NCBI GenBank assembly: GCA_017938695.1
Contig: JAGBBA010000027.1
Location: 1 to 63,423 of the forward strand
DNA: 63,423 bases
Reading direction: 5' to 3'
Origin: Clostridia bacterium
GTDB lineage: Bacteria; Bacillota; Clostridia; Christensenellales; Aristaeellaceae
Part shown: piece by piece, positions 1 to 7,755 of the stretch
Layout: every line of letters begins with the position of its first letter
Numbering within the stretch: position 1 is the first letter of the stretch
Made by a program: the position numbers and the translations under genes
Notes under the pieces: generated by a model
The model's input: only the letters and a program-made list of their open reading frames with translations
Database searches by the model: none
What the model was told of the DNA's origin: nothing

Positions 1-104
1 CCACCGAGAATGCCGTCAAGACCGCTCAGGCCACCTACGGCCTGCCCCAGACCGGCATCGCCGACAACGCATTCCAGCAGCGCCTCTATTCCGAAAACCA
101 GTAA
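1..104 (+). CDS. C-terminal end of a peptidoglycan-binding (PG_binding_1) protein, partial
   Basis: Only the last 33 codons are in the window, read in the frame that begins at base 3 and ending at TAA 102-104. The residues TENAVKTAQ, then YGLPQTGIAD and FQQRLYSEN, match the end of a PG_binding_1 repeat, where an AVKxFQ helix, a GLxxTGxAD turn and an xQRLFS helix are typical. Such repeats anchor cell-wall hydrolases or secreted proteins to peptidoglycan. The rest of the protein lies upstream, so its catalytic partner domain cannot be seen. Confidence 0.7.
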   Translation, partial: TENAVKTAQATYGLPQTGIADNAFQQRLYSENQ

Positions 105-221
105 TCCATCCGTCCGGATCGGCAAGCCCGATCCGGATTTCTTCTGTTTTCAGCAAAATATGACGCAAATTCGACTCCAGCATGTATTTCAAAAAAAGTT
201 GAGAAAATCTCAAAAAACCTA

Positions 222-249
222 TTGACATATCCCGAGAATCGTGTATAAT
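222..249 (+). promoter_or_regulatory. Promoter of the Thr-Tyr-Leu tRNA operon
   Basis: A perfect -35 TTGACA (222-227) and a perfect -10 TATAAT (244-249) are separated by 16 bp, about 75 bp before the first tRNA. This is a strong sigma-A promoter, as expected for stable RNA. Confidence 0.85.
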
Positions 250-323
250 ATGTATCGTTGCCGACGCAAACGGATGAAAATCCTCAGAGCTGCTGAAAGC
301 GTAGGCCGTCGATCAGATGATAG

Positions 324-399
324 GCTGGCGTAGCTCAATTGGCAGAGCAGCTGATTTGTAATCAGCAGGTTGCGGGTTCGAGTCCCATCGCCAGCTCCA
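324..399 (+). tRNA. tRNA-Thr (anticodon TGT)
   Basis: The acceptor stem GCTGGCG pairs with CGCCAGC, followed by discriminator T and an encoded CCA. The anticodon loop TTTGTAA gives TGT, the T arm GTTCGAGTC is standard. First of three clustered tRNA genes sharing the promoter at 222-249. Confidence 0.93.
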
Positions 400-432
400 T
401 TCTCCTGGATAACGGAGAAACAAACTTCATAT

Positions 433-514
<82 letters not shown>

Positions 515-525
515 CACTCTTTTCT

Positions 526-613
526 GCGGGAATGGCGGAATTGGCAGACGCGCTAGATTCAGGTTCTAGTGAGGGCTTTCTTCATGCAGGTTCAAGTCCT
601 GTTTCCCGCACCA
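526..613 (+). tRNA. tRNA-Leu (anticodon CAG)
   Basis: The acceptor GCGGGAA pairs with TTCCCGC, followed by A and an encoded CCA. The anticodon loop TTCAGGT gives CAG, and a long variable arm is present as in class II tRNA-Leu. It is the last gene of the operon and borders the accessory block that starts right after it. Confidence 0.92.
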
Positions 614-620
614 AACAAGT

Positions 621-672
621 ATAATCCGAACCAGTTGTTCCTTATAGGAAACGGGTTCGGATTATTTCTTTA
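621..672 (+). terminator. Hairpin terminator after the tRNA operon; candidate left end of the element
   Basis: A 12-bp stem, ATAATCCGAACC (621-632) against GGTTCGGATTAT (654-665), is followed by a T-rich stretch. It should terminate the tRNA operon. Bases 608-633 match bases 14401-14426 at 19 of 26 positions, with identical ends (GCACCA and TCCGAACCA), so it may also be one attachment site of the accessory element. Confidence 0.7.
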
Positions 673-860
673 TTTCAACCGGGATAATCTTACTGGAAGT
701 GCAACCAAATAATACTGTTTGCTTTTTCCAGGTTTTATGTTAATATAGAATTTATGAAAGCGCATGAGTGTCCAACTCAAAAATGAAAAGAAGATGCAAA
801 ATGCTTCTATTTACATAAAATGGAGCAGCAAACATCTGAAGAACGAATAGGGGGGTACGG

Positions 861-1658
861 ATGAAGTACGTTGCTTTCTTGGACATCTTAGGCTTCAAAA
901 ACAAATTGAGAAGTCAGAATCAATTAGAAGCGAAACAGTTTATCGGAGATTTTTCACGGACGATTTATTCCGTGTTTAATGGAGGAGAATTCCACGATAT
1001 TCATGGGTACGTGGTGAGTGATTCCGTTATTCTGCATACATCAGATACAGCATCCCATAGCTTGATTGCGCTATATGATTTAATTCAGCAAATATGTCAG
1101 AAAGAATTTGTTGAGCATGGAATATTGATCAGAGGCGCTATTGCAAAAGGTGAATTTGATAAAATGCCAGCTGCTGAGTTACCCAATCTGCAGAAAGGAC
1201 TGATGGTTGGGCAGGCATATGTGGATGCATATCTTTTGGAAGGCTCAGTCAAGTCTATAGGAATCAATCTTTCTGAACCTGTATATCAGGATATACGGGA
1301 ATGTTATAGCAATGCAGATGTGGTTGATGAAAAATTCGAAAACCAAGTCCGCTATATCATGAGGACCATTACTGTAGACACTTTACTTGAACCTGATAGC
1401 CTTAGACAATTCGTTTCACTTGCAAATGCGAGCGAGTGGCTTCCTCACTACTATAATACCTTGCATTTTGCGCTAAAACTGGTGAATAGTGACGGAAAAG
1501 TAAACCAGGTATTTGATAACATATTTCACCTTTTGCGTAGTGCAGATGACAGTGGTTGGCGCAAGATTGATAGATTCGTCGAGAATGCTTTTCAAAGTGA
1601 GGTGATTTCTCACTTCAAAACAAGATTTCTGAGGTATATTCGGACTCATTTGCAGTAA
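861..1658 (+). CDS. Class III nucleotide-cyclase-like protein (stand-alone)
   Basis: 265 aa, no signal peptide or membrane segment. Seen: FLDILGF with D8, SDS with D54, a GILIRGAIAKGEF strand-turn (87-99) and GQAYVDAYLLEG (117-128). These line up with the class III cyclase core: metal aspartates in FxDIxGF and in the GD hairpin, then the hxGxxxG segment and the GxxVNxAARLxxxA helix. This minimal single-domain cyclase architecture also occurs in bacterial anti-phage signalling (Pycsar uridylate/cytidylate cyclases). That this one makes a cyclic nucleotide, and which one, is inference. No effector with a nucleotide-sensor domain is adjacent. The start is supported by a GGGGGG stretch 6 bp upstream. 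Codon use is AT-rich, unlike the chromosomal genes. A transcriptional start and the promoter are not clear. Confidence 0.6.
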   Translation: MKYVAFLDILGFKNKLRSQNQLEAKQFIGDFSRTIYSVFNGGEFHDIHGYVVSDSVILHTSDTASHSLIALYDLIQQICQKEFVEHGILIRGAIAKGEFDKMPAAELPNLQKGLMVGQAYVDAYLLEGSVKSIGINLSEPVYQDIRECYSNADVVDEKFENQVRYIMRTITVDTLLEPDSLRQFVSLANASEWLPHYYNTLHFALKLVNSDGKVNQVFDNIFHLLRSADDSGWRKIDRFVENAFQSEVISHFKTRFLRYIRTHLQ

Positions 1659-1701
1659 AGCTTGAAATCGGAGAATTTCAAAAGAGGTATTGATATGAGA
1701 A

Positions 1702-1733
1702 GGGACGCAGCCAATCGGATGCGTCCCCTTTGT
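1702..1733. terminator. Terminator between converging genes
   Basis: GGGACGCA (1702-1709) pairs with TGCGTCCC (1720-1727), with CCTTT following on the plus side. It lies between the cyclase-like gene and the minus-strand mob operon. Confidence 0.6.
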
Positions 1734-1738
1734 TATCC

Positions 1739-1924
1739 CTATGCAGTACTCGATATTTGCTCTTTTTTAGCTAATTCTCGTTCAGCCTTCCACGCCTCAA
1801 ACTCCCGCTGTCCCTCCTCTGATTGAAAGAACGCCACGATATCCGGGAATATACACCGGGCAACTGCCTCCAGTGCGTATTCCGGATATGGTGTGTTATT
1901 TATTCGTTTCTTCTGTCGGGTCAA
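1739..1924 (-). CDS. Small conserved protein downstream of the relaxase
   Basis: 61 aa, starting from TTG 12 bp after the relaxase stop codon, so it belongs to the same transcript. The acidic/aromatic core (YPEYALEAVARCIFPDIVAFF, then EEGQREFEAWKAE) looks like small proteins encoded beside relaxases or recombinases in Clostridia elements; this is from memory and no function is known to me. It has no membrane segment, and is predicted mostly helical with a charged C-terminal end. The ribosome binding site is weak, so translational coupling to the upstream gene is likely. Confidence 0.5.
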   Translation of the reverse strand: MTRQKKRINNTPYPEYALEAVARCIFPDIVAFFQSEEGQREFEAWKAERELAKKEQISSTA

Positions 1925-1936
1925 TATTACGCCTGC

Positions 1937-2917
1937 TTACCGTTGTTTCTGCTGATGCTTTTCCATCCGAGCAGCCTGTTTTGCCTGATCCAGAATGTCC
2001 TTGGGAATCCTGTCAAGAACAGCGATGGCTTCGCGGTACTCCCGTTGTAGCTTGGCATCTTGCAGTTGCTTTGTCAGGCTGGTTCGCTGCGCGGCGTCCA
2101 GTTCCTGTGAAAGCTGCACGTTCTCCTCGCGGAGAGACTGGTTTTCAGCTTTGGTTTCAGTGAACGCCACCCGATACTTTTTCATCTGGGTAGAGATCCT
2201 TTCTACATTGGGTATGTAGTCGCTAAGCAACTGGATGATTTCCGCTGCCTTGCTCTTAGCGTTGAAGGGATTGATGCTGGTGAGGAGATCTTCGAGGTGG
2301 TGACTCTGCTTGGTCAAAATCGTCATCTGTTTGTAGATGTATGTAGGAATGTGGTCGCGACGGGTCGTGCTGGCGCTCTCACCGCGATCCAGTTCGGGAT
2401 AGGCTTCCACCATGTACCGCCAGAAGTCATCCTGCCATTGAATGAGCTTCTGCCGGTTGCCGATGATCTCCTTGGCACAAAGCCGATTGTCGGCTGTCAG
2501 CGGCACAAAGATCAAGTGCATGTGGGGCGTTTTCTCGTCCATATGCACTACGGCAGAGATGATATTCTCCTTGCCAAGACGATCCTTCAGAAACTCGCAG
2601 GCTCTTGTGAAGAAGGCCCTGATCTCTTTACGGCTCTTTCCATCAAAGAACTCTGGGCTGGCGGTGATCAGCGTGTCCACGAAGCGGACGCTGTCCTTGC
2701 GTGTGCGACATCCTGCGGCTTCGATGCGCTGCTGGATCTCAGCATAGTACTTGCCACTGGGGCTAATGATGTGATAATTGTTCTTGCTCCTGCTGGTGTC
2801 CACATCGGGGTTACTGGCGTAAACGGTCTTGTTTCGTTCATGATGATCTTCTATCTTTTTCGCCGGATTGCCCTGATGCTTTTCAAATCGCAGAATAGCG
2901 TAGGTTGGGGTTGACAT
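1937..2917 (-). CDS. MobV (Pre/Mob) family relaxase
   Basis: 326 aa from the ATG at 2917, chosen because AAAGGAAAA lies just upstream; the longer frame adds 32 residues without homology. The N terminus STPTYAILRFEK, the KN..YHI segment (46-50) and HMDEKTPHMH (125-134), the His-rich metal site of Pre/Mob relaxases, identify the family. These enzymes nick one strand at an oriT and pilot it into a recipient using another element's transfer machinery. The C-terminal third (EENVQLSQELDAAQ...) is a coiled coil, as in MobV proteins. A hairpin that could be oriT lies upstream at 2949-2980. It marks the block as mobilizable rather than self-transferable, since no mating-pair genes are seen. Confidence 0.85.
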   Translation of the reverse strand: MSTPTYAILRFEKHQGNPAKKIEDHHERNKTVYASNPDVDTSRSKNNYHIISPSGKYYAEIQQRIEAAGCRTRKDSVRFVDTLITASPEFFDGKSRKEIRAFFTRACEFLKDRLGKENIISAVVHMDEKTPHMHLIFVPLTADNRLCAKEIIGNRQKLIQWQDDFWRYMVEAYPELDRGESASTTRRDHIPTYIYKQMTILTKQSHHLEDLLTSINPFNAKSKAAEIIQLLSDYIPNVERISTQMKKYRVAFTETKAENQSLREENVQLSQELDAAQRTSLTKQLQDAKLQREYREAIAVLDRIPKDILDQAKQAARMEKHQQKQR

Positions 2918-2948
2918 GAATTTTCCTTTCATTGAGTCTGTATTCGTC

Positions 2949-2980
2949 CAGCTGCCCGGCTGATCAGTTCCGGGCAGCTG
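2949..2980. other. Perfect inverted repeat; candidate oriT or operator
   Basis: CAGCTGCCCGG (2949-2959) is an exact inverted copy of CCGGGCAGCTG (2970-2980) around a 10-bp centre with TGATCA. It sits between the divergent relaxase and XRE genes, where MobV elements carry oriT. It could also be an operator for the XRE protein. A second imperfect repeat (ACCGCTT ... AAGCGGC) lies at about 3068-3105. Confidence 0.4.
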
Positions 2981-3176
2981 GTCTAAGACAATGTCATCGA
3001 TGACAATACCCATTGTATCGGAAAACCAGGCTTCTCCCCGTATATCCGCAAAGTAGGATTGCGCAGGAAAACCGCTTCATTTCCACGTTTGCGGAAGAAA
3101 AGCGGCTTGTGGTTCGTTTGTACTTGTAGCACAGAAAGTGCCATTATTATCAATAACAGGAGAACACAGGAAAACC

Positions 3177-3998
3177 ATGAAAACCCAGATAACAATTCAA
3201 GAAAAACTCAAGGACTTGCGCGTTGAGCGCGGGCTGACACTGGACCAGCTCGCCGCTGAGGTGGACATATCCCGTTCGGCTCTTGGTGCGTATGAAAACA
3301 ACGATTACAAAGACATCAGCCACACCAATCTGATTCAGCTGGCTAAGTTTTATGGTGTGTCTGCCGATTATCTGTTGGGGTTGACCGAAAACCGCGAGCA
3401 GGTGAATACGGAATTGGCCGAGTTGCATCTGGATGATACGACGGTGGCGCTTCTGAAAAGTGGGCGTATCAATAACCGCTTGCTGTGCGAGATCATCCAG
3501 CATCCTGATTTTGCAACGTTTATGGCTGATGCTGAGATCTATGTGGACGGCATTGCCACCATGCAGATCAACAATATGAACGACTGGTTGGATGCTGCCC
3601 GGACTGAAATCATCCAGAAAGCCAATCCAGACAAGAACGACCTGTATCTGCGGCTGCTGGAGAAATCAAAAATCAAAGAGGAGGAATATTTCTTCCATGT
3701 GACACACGAGGATTGGGACGGTATCCTGCGGGACATCCGGAAGGATCATGAAGGGGATGTGGAAAATGCCCCAACGGATGGAGACTCCCGCATTTCGCAG
3801 AAGCTGCTGCGGTCGTACCAGGATACGATGCGGCTAAAGCTACACCCAGAGGAGCAGGTATGGCGGTATTTCTGCGACCAAATGCAGATCGACTATGATA
3901 AGCTCGATCCGACAGAGCATGAGGCGATGCATCGGGTGCTGAAAAAGTCAAAATTGTTGAGGGCGTTTCCATCACACAGGCATAAGCGTAGGGGTTAA
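3177..3998 (+). CDS. XRE-family transcriptional regulator of the mobile element
   Basis: 273 aa. Residues about 7-62 form a HTH_3 domain (KDLRVERGLTLDQLAAEVDIS, then SALGAYENN and LAKFYGVSADYLLGL). The remaining two thirds have no domain I recognise, and the basic tail (KKSKLLRAF...RHKRRG) may bind nucleic acid. The ATG at 3177 follows AGGAGAACACAGGAAA; an earlier in-frame codon at 3138 lacks a binding site. It is divergent from the MobV gene across the candidate oriT, so control of mobilization and of itself is the likely role. Proteins of this type are common beside MobV genes in Clostridia. Confidence 0.75.
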   Translation: MKTQITIQEKLKDLRVERGLTLDQLAAEVDISRSALGAYENNDYKDISHTNLIQLAKFYGVSADYLLGLTENREQVNTELAELHLDDTTVALLKSGRINNRLLCEIIQHPDFATFMADAEIYVDGIATMQINNMNDWLDAARTEIIQKANPDKNDLYLRLLEKSKIKEEEYFFHVTHEDWDGILRDIRKDHEGDVENAPTDGDSRISQKLLRSYQDTMRLKLHPEEQVWRYFCDQMQIDYDKLDPTEHEAMHRVLKKSKLLRAFPSHRHKRRG

Positions 3999-4029
3999 TG
4001 TGGCGAACACGAATAGCTGTACTGCGCAC

Positions 4030-4058
4030 TTGTTTTAGGTGCAGAGATCATGTATAAT
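4030..4058 (+). promoter_or_regulatory. Promoter of the 397-aa gene
   Basis: -35 TTGTTT (4030-4035) and -10 TATAAT (4053-4058) are 17 bp apart, about 35 bp before the ATG at 4095. Confidence 0.65.
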
Positions 4059-4094
4059 ATCTATGAACGAGATTTTTAGAATGAGGTACCGAAA

Positions 4095-5288
4095 ATGAAC
4101 GATGAGTTGAATATCCCCATCGCTGCATCCATCCAGCATGCTTATGGACTCCAACTCATGCGTTTTGAGTCAGTATTCTATTTTTCTTTAACAGAACACA
4201 TTGCTAATCTGTTTGGGTTAGAAAAGACAAAACCACGATATGGATGTGTGTCTGGTCTTGCATCCTACATGGCTATCGGGCATCAGCTTGATTTAGCTGT
4301 ATTTGTGTACGAGTATATTAAGCACGCGGCGATATATGCACCGGAAGCGGTGGAGGCGATTAAGAAAAATCCACAATACGCTGATCTGGAGGTGGTTCGG
4401 AATAATATCCATACTTACTTCAAGAGGGGACGTTATGCACGCAAGGCCGATACTATTACTCAAACAAAGCTGGCTGAGTACAAAATGGATAAGCCGGATT
4501 TGTTATATGGGCTGCGTAGTGATATTTCTCTTTTGTTCCAGATTACGGGTCAGACACGACACTTGGTTGGCTGCGACTATTTCATTCAGCATTGCATTTT
4601 TGAATCAAGTAGAGAATGGAAGAGCAAAGATTTCAAAGCGTTTGCTGAGTTTACTTCCAGTTGTGTCAATGGTTTCTCTGCCAATGTTGACGAAACTGAA
4701 TACCAGTTCCAGCCATTGCGGTTTCCTGAAAGAATACCAGAGATCGAGTTCTTCGATTACAAAAGTCCAGCCCTATATGCAAGAAGTCAGCTCAATGAGG
4801 CGACTACCTTCCGTCTGATGCTGATGCTATATCAGATTTCTTATGGTATCATTCTTGTCGAAGCTTTGATTCATCCCGAGTGTTTAGCCGAGCCAGCGTG
4901 GCTATGTTTCACGACAAAACTTCTTGCTATCAAGTACGATGAATCCTTTGACAATCTCGTGAGCTTGCTTACTTATTCCAATGAGAGCGATAAGCGAAGG
5001 CTACAATCTGTACTCGATAATCATAAGCTCAACCCGAATGCACAAAAGTGCAGGGACTACGCACGTGGTTTGCGAAACACCATACATTTCCAGGAGATAG
5101 TGGTAAATGATTCTCTCGTATCTGGCGGGACTCCCCGTGATCATATTGTTTCAATGTACCTGTCCAATGCAGGAGTAAACAGCATGGATCAATTCATCCA
5201 ATATCGGAATTGCATGATCGAAGAAATGAAACAGCTGCAAGCTGTAATTCGAGAGATTATCGATGTTGACAAGGTTTATCGATACTGA
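4095..5288 (+). CDS. Unknown 397-aa cytoplasmic protein in the element
   Basis: I do not recognise the family. No signal peptide or clear membrane segment is seen; it is largely helical with many aromatic residues. Near the C terminus ARGLRNTIHFQEI carries an R..RN..H pattern that resembles the catalytic helix of HEPN ribonucleases (Rx4-6H), which are frequent in defence and toxin systems; this is only a resemblance. The gene has its own promoter, GAGGT before the ATG, and AT-rich codon use. It stands alone between the XRE gene and a long non-coding gap, in the region of the element where cargo is expected. Confidence 0.5.
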   Translation: MNDELNIPIAASIQHAYGLQLMRFESVFYFSLTEHIANLFGLEKTKPRYGCVSGLASYMAIGHQLDLAVFVYEYIKHAAIYAPEAVEAIKKNPQYADLEVVRNNIHTYFKRGRYARKADTITQTKLAEYKMDKPDLLYGLRSDISLLFQITGQTRHLVGCDYFIQHCIFESSREWKSKDFKAFAEFTSSCVNGFSANVDETEYQFQPLRFPERIPEIEFFDYKSPALYARSQLNEATTFRLMLMLYQISYGIILVEALIHPECLAEPAWLCFTTKLLAIKYDESFDNLVSLLTYSNESDKRRLQSVLDNHKLNPNAQKCRDYARGLRNTIHFQEIVVNDSLVSGGTPRDHIVSMYLSNAGVNSMDQFIQYRNCMIEEMKQLQAVIREIIDVDKVYRY

Positions 5289-6013
5289 AGCCCTTCTCAG
5301 CCGAGCTATTCGCGGGCACGATATACCTCTTGTGACCCCGGCGACGATGTCGCCTACATACGAACAGGGGGCAGGTGCGTGATGCAATGATCACACATCT
5401 GCCCCTGTTCTGTTTCGGCCATCACAGCCGCAAGGGCTGCGCTGGCTACACTTGCCCATTACAAGCAATGGGCTGCGTTAGTCGGGCGTTGCCCGACCTC
5501 AGCTGCCACCGGAAAGCACTGCGCCACACCGGACGCACCCCTTTCCGCCGTCAGCGGTCACAAAAGGTATAACACACTACACTTTGCGAGCAAAGTCGTG
5601 TGCCAACAGGGATGCTTCGCGCCCCTATTGGATGACCCAGCGAAAGGCGGTGTGGCTGCCTTTGGGGGAATCGTGGTTGCAGCAGCTGCTGTAACCATGC
5701 GAAGGCAGGAGTGGTATTACCGTCACCACTCTTTACCATGCGATACCATATTGGATCATTGCTGGTGTTATCTTGATGCCATGTGAAATCCGACGTAGTA
5801 CCAATATCCGTAGCAAACCTAACGAAACGAGCGGTGTCCCTTTGCTATTCTGATGAATGGCATACTTGACATATATGCGATAATTAGAGAAATAGATCTA
5901 CCAAAAACCTGTCGCATAACTGCAACGTTAGATAAGTGAATAGATGCACAAGCACCTGTTCAAACTGCCAAGCAGGCCTGCTGACAGACAACTCACCAAA
6001 GGGGACAGATATC
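5289..6013. other. Long non-coding gap with palindromic modules
   Basis: No credible gene is seen. Bases 5413-5501 repeat the module also found at 52164-52253: TTTCGGCC-TCAC, a variable hairpin, then GCTGGCTACACTTGCCCATT and a second and third hairpin ending in GACCTCA. Further hairpins follow near 5575-5605 (CACTTTGC...GCAAAG). The last 250 bases are AT-rich and presumably hold the promoter of the sigma gene (ACTTGACATATATGCGATAAT around 5866-5886 has a -35 but no proper spacing). Confidence 0.6.
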
Positions 6014-6496
6014 GTGGATGCTTTGACGTTTCAAGCGGAAGTCAGGCGGATTGAGAAGCTGATGTACCGCGTCAGCATGTCGTACCTCGACAATGTTGAG
6101 GACGCTGCCGATGCCGTACAGGATACGCTCGCCAAAGCCTGGGAGAAACGAAATATCCTCTCCCGCCCGGAGCAGTTCAAGCCCTGGGTCATGAGGATAC
6201 TCGTGAACCAGTGCAAGGATGTGCTGCGCAAACGCAGAAGAAGGAGCTTCTATCCACTTGAAGAGAACACCGCAAGCATTGATCCACCTGTACCGCAGCC
6301 GCCGGTCATGGAAGCCATCAATGCTCTCAATCCAGAGCTGCGCGCCGTGATGGTACTGCACTATGTGGATGGCTACGCGGTACAGGAGATTGCCAGCAGC
6401 CTCGGCGTGCCGCTGGGCACGGTGAAAACCCGCATGAGAAGCGCACGGAAACGCCTCAAGCAGACACTCCTCGTGGAATGGGAGGACGAAGAATGA
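6014..6496 (+). CDS. ECF-type sigma-70 family RNA polymerase sigma factor
   Basis: 160 aa from GTG 6014, preceded by AAAGGGGA at a good distance; the longer frame from 5936 has no binding site. Region 2 is at about 10-75 (LMYRVSMSYLDNVEDAADAVQDTLAKAWEK, with the DAxQxT helix) and region 4 at about 100-155 (LNPELRAVMVLHYVDGYAVQEIASSLGVPLGTVKTR). It directs RNA polymerase to a small regulon, probably including its own operon. The stop codon overlaps the next ATG (ATGA), coupling it to the membrane protein that follows, the normal sigma/anti-sigma arrangement. Confidence 0.88.
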   Translation: MDALTFQAEVRRIEKLMYRVSMSYLDNVEDAADAVQDTLAKAWEKRNILSRPEQFKPWVMRILVNQCKDVLRKRRRRSFYPLEENTASIDPPVPQPPVMEAINALNPELRAVMVLHYVDGYAVQEIASSLGVPLGTVKTRMRSARKRLKQTLLVEWEDEE

Positions 6497-7707
6497 AACA
6501 GGAAACCTTTCGCCGCGAACTTAGCGATCTGACCCCTGATGTGCCGGAAGTATTCCACCAGCGTGTGGAAGCCTTCCTGCAGGAGAAAGTCGATCAGGAG
6601 GTCAATATGAAAGAATCTACGAAACGTGCCCTGTACATGGGCGGTCGCTTTAGCAGCCGCGCACTGATCTTTGCGTTGGTTGCTGTGCTGATGCTGGGCT
6701 CCGTCGCTTTTGCAGCGACCCAGTGGGGCATCTTTGACTCGCTGGGTTTCATGCTGGGTGATCAACCGGTTAGCAGCGATGCTCAAATGCAGAAGATCCT
6801 GCATAAGGAAACCATCAATGATGTGGAAATTACCATCCATGAAGCTGCCTATGATGGACGAACCCTTTTCATCCAGTACAGCTATCGTATGCTGGATGAA
6901 ACCGAACCATTTGGAGCGATGACTGCCGATGGCAAGCAGGGCGGTATCCCGATTGATGCGCTGGAAAAGCTGGCCAGTCACAATGTGGGCTGGTGGATTG
7001 ATCACTTCTGGGTCAATGGTCAGTGCATGGATATGGCCGCAAACTCCGGCGCTGATGAAACTGGCACTCAGGTTCCTGGTGAGATCATGATGACGCAGTA
7101 TTGGCGACTGGATAATCTGGATGTCGCCCTGACTGGCGAAGTGAACATTGCGTTGCCCATCGGCGCTGTACAGCCTTTGAGCGATTACATCAAGAAGGAT
7201 CATCCCGAAAAGTATGATGCGGAAGGCAACCTGCTGCAGCCGGAAAAGGGCCTGGTGACCTTTAACTTCAATGCTGGCGATGTGCTGAGCAAGGTGACCA
7301 CGCTCACCCCCAATGTGGAGACTGTAACTCCGGAAGTGACAGCTAAGGTTTCCGAGGCTGCTTTTACTCCTCTGATGACCTACATCACGCTGGAACTGGA
7401 AGGCAATCCCGATGCACTGGCTGCCTACAAGGCTGCGAATGGTGAGGGCTATTTCGATGACGAAGGCAAGCTGCGCTGGTCTTACACTGCTGTGGATGTT
7501 CATCATGACTACATCCTCAGTCTGACGCTGGTAGACGGAAACGGCAAGCCTCTGTTCCCGGATCATGCTGGTTACAACGGCGTGGGCGATGCCTGGGCGG
7601 AGTTCCTCTACCCCTATATCGCGCCCGAAAATATGCCTGCCGAGCTGTGGCTGGCTCCCATGGACGGCAATGTAGCCGACATGAACGAAGCCATTCGCGT
7701 GAAGTGA
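6493..7707 (+). CDS. DUF4179-type membrane anti-sigma-like protein
   Basis: 404 aa. The first 45 residues (ELSDLTPDVPEVFHQRVEAFLQ) are a short cytoplasmic segment like those that hold ECF sigma factors. One membrane helix follows at about 57-75 (ALIFALVAVLMLGSVAFAA), then a long extracytoplasmic part beginning with QWGIFDSLGFMLG and VEITIHEAAYDGRTLFIQY, typical of DUF4179. The start at 6493 is chosen because GGAGG lies 7 bp upstream; it overlaps the sigma stop. Known family members are annotated as anti-sigma or envelope-stress proteins; binding to the upstream sigma factor is inferred from the overlap. Confidence 0.75.
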   Translation: MKQETFRRELSDLTPDVPEVFHQRVEAFLQEKVDQEVNMKESTKRALYMGGRFSSRALIFALVAVLMLGSVAFAATQWGIFDSLGFMLGDQPVSSDAQMQKILHKETINDVEITIHEAAYDGRTLFIQYSYRMLDETEPFGAMTADGKQGGIPIDALEKLASHNVGWWIDHFWVNGQCMDMAANSGADETGTQVPGEIMMTQYWRLDNLDVALTGEVNIALPIGAVQPLSDYIKKDHPEKYDAEGNLLQPEKGLVTFNFNAGDVLSKVTTLTPNVETVTPEVTAKVSEAAFTPLMTYITLELEGNPDALAAYKAANGEGYFDDEGKLRWSYTAVDVHHDYILSLTLVDGNGKPLFPDHAGYNGVGDAWAEFLYPYIAPENMPAELWLAPMDGNVADMNEAIRVK

Positions 7708-7755
7708 GTTCCGGGAGGGCATGGGAAACCATGCCCTCCTTTTAAGGAGATTGTG

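Noticed and set aside
526-672. tRNA-Leu as the integration site of a tyrosine integrase
   Set aside because: The only integrase in the block is a serine recombinase, and no copy of the tRNA 3' end longer than GCACCA is present at the right border.
2297-2914. A long plus-strand open frame opposite the relaxase
   Set aside because: It is the antisense shadow of the MobV gene, whose motifs are clear on the minus strand.
5375-5786. Short open frames in the gap before the first sigma factor
   Set aside because: They run through palindromic repeat modules, lack ribosome binding sites and show no protein-like pattern.
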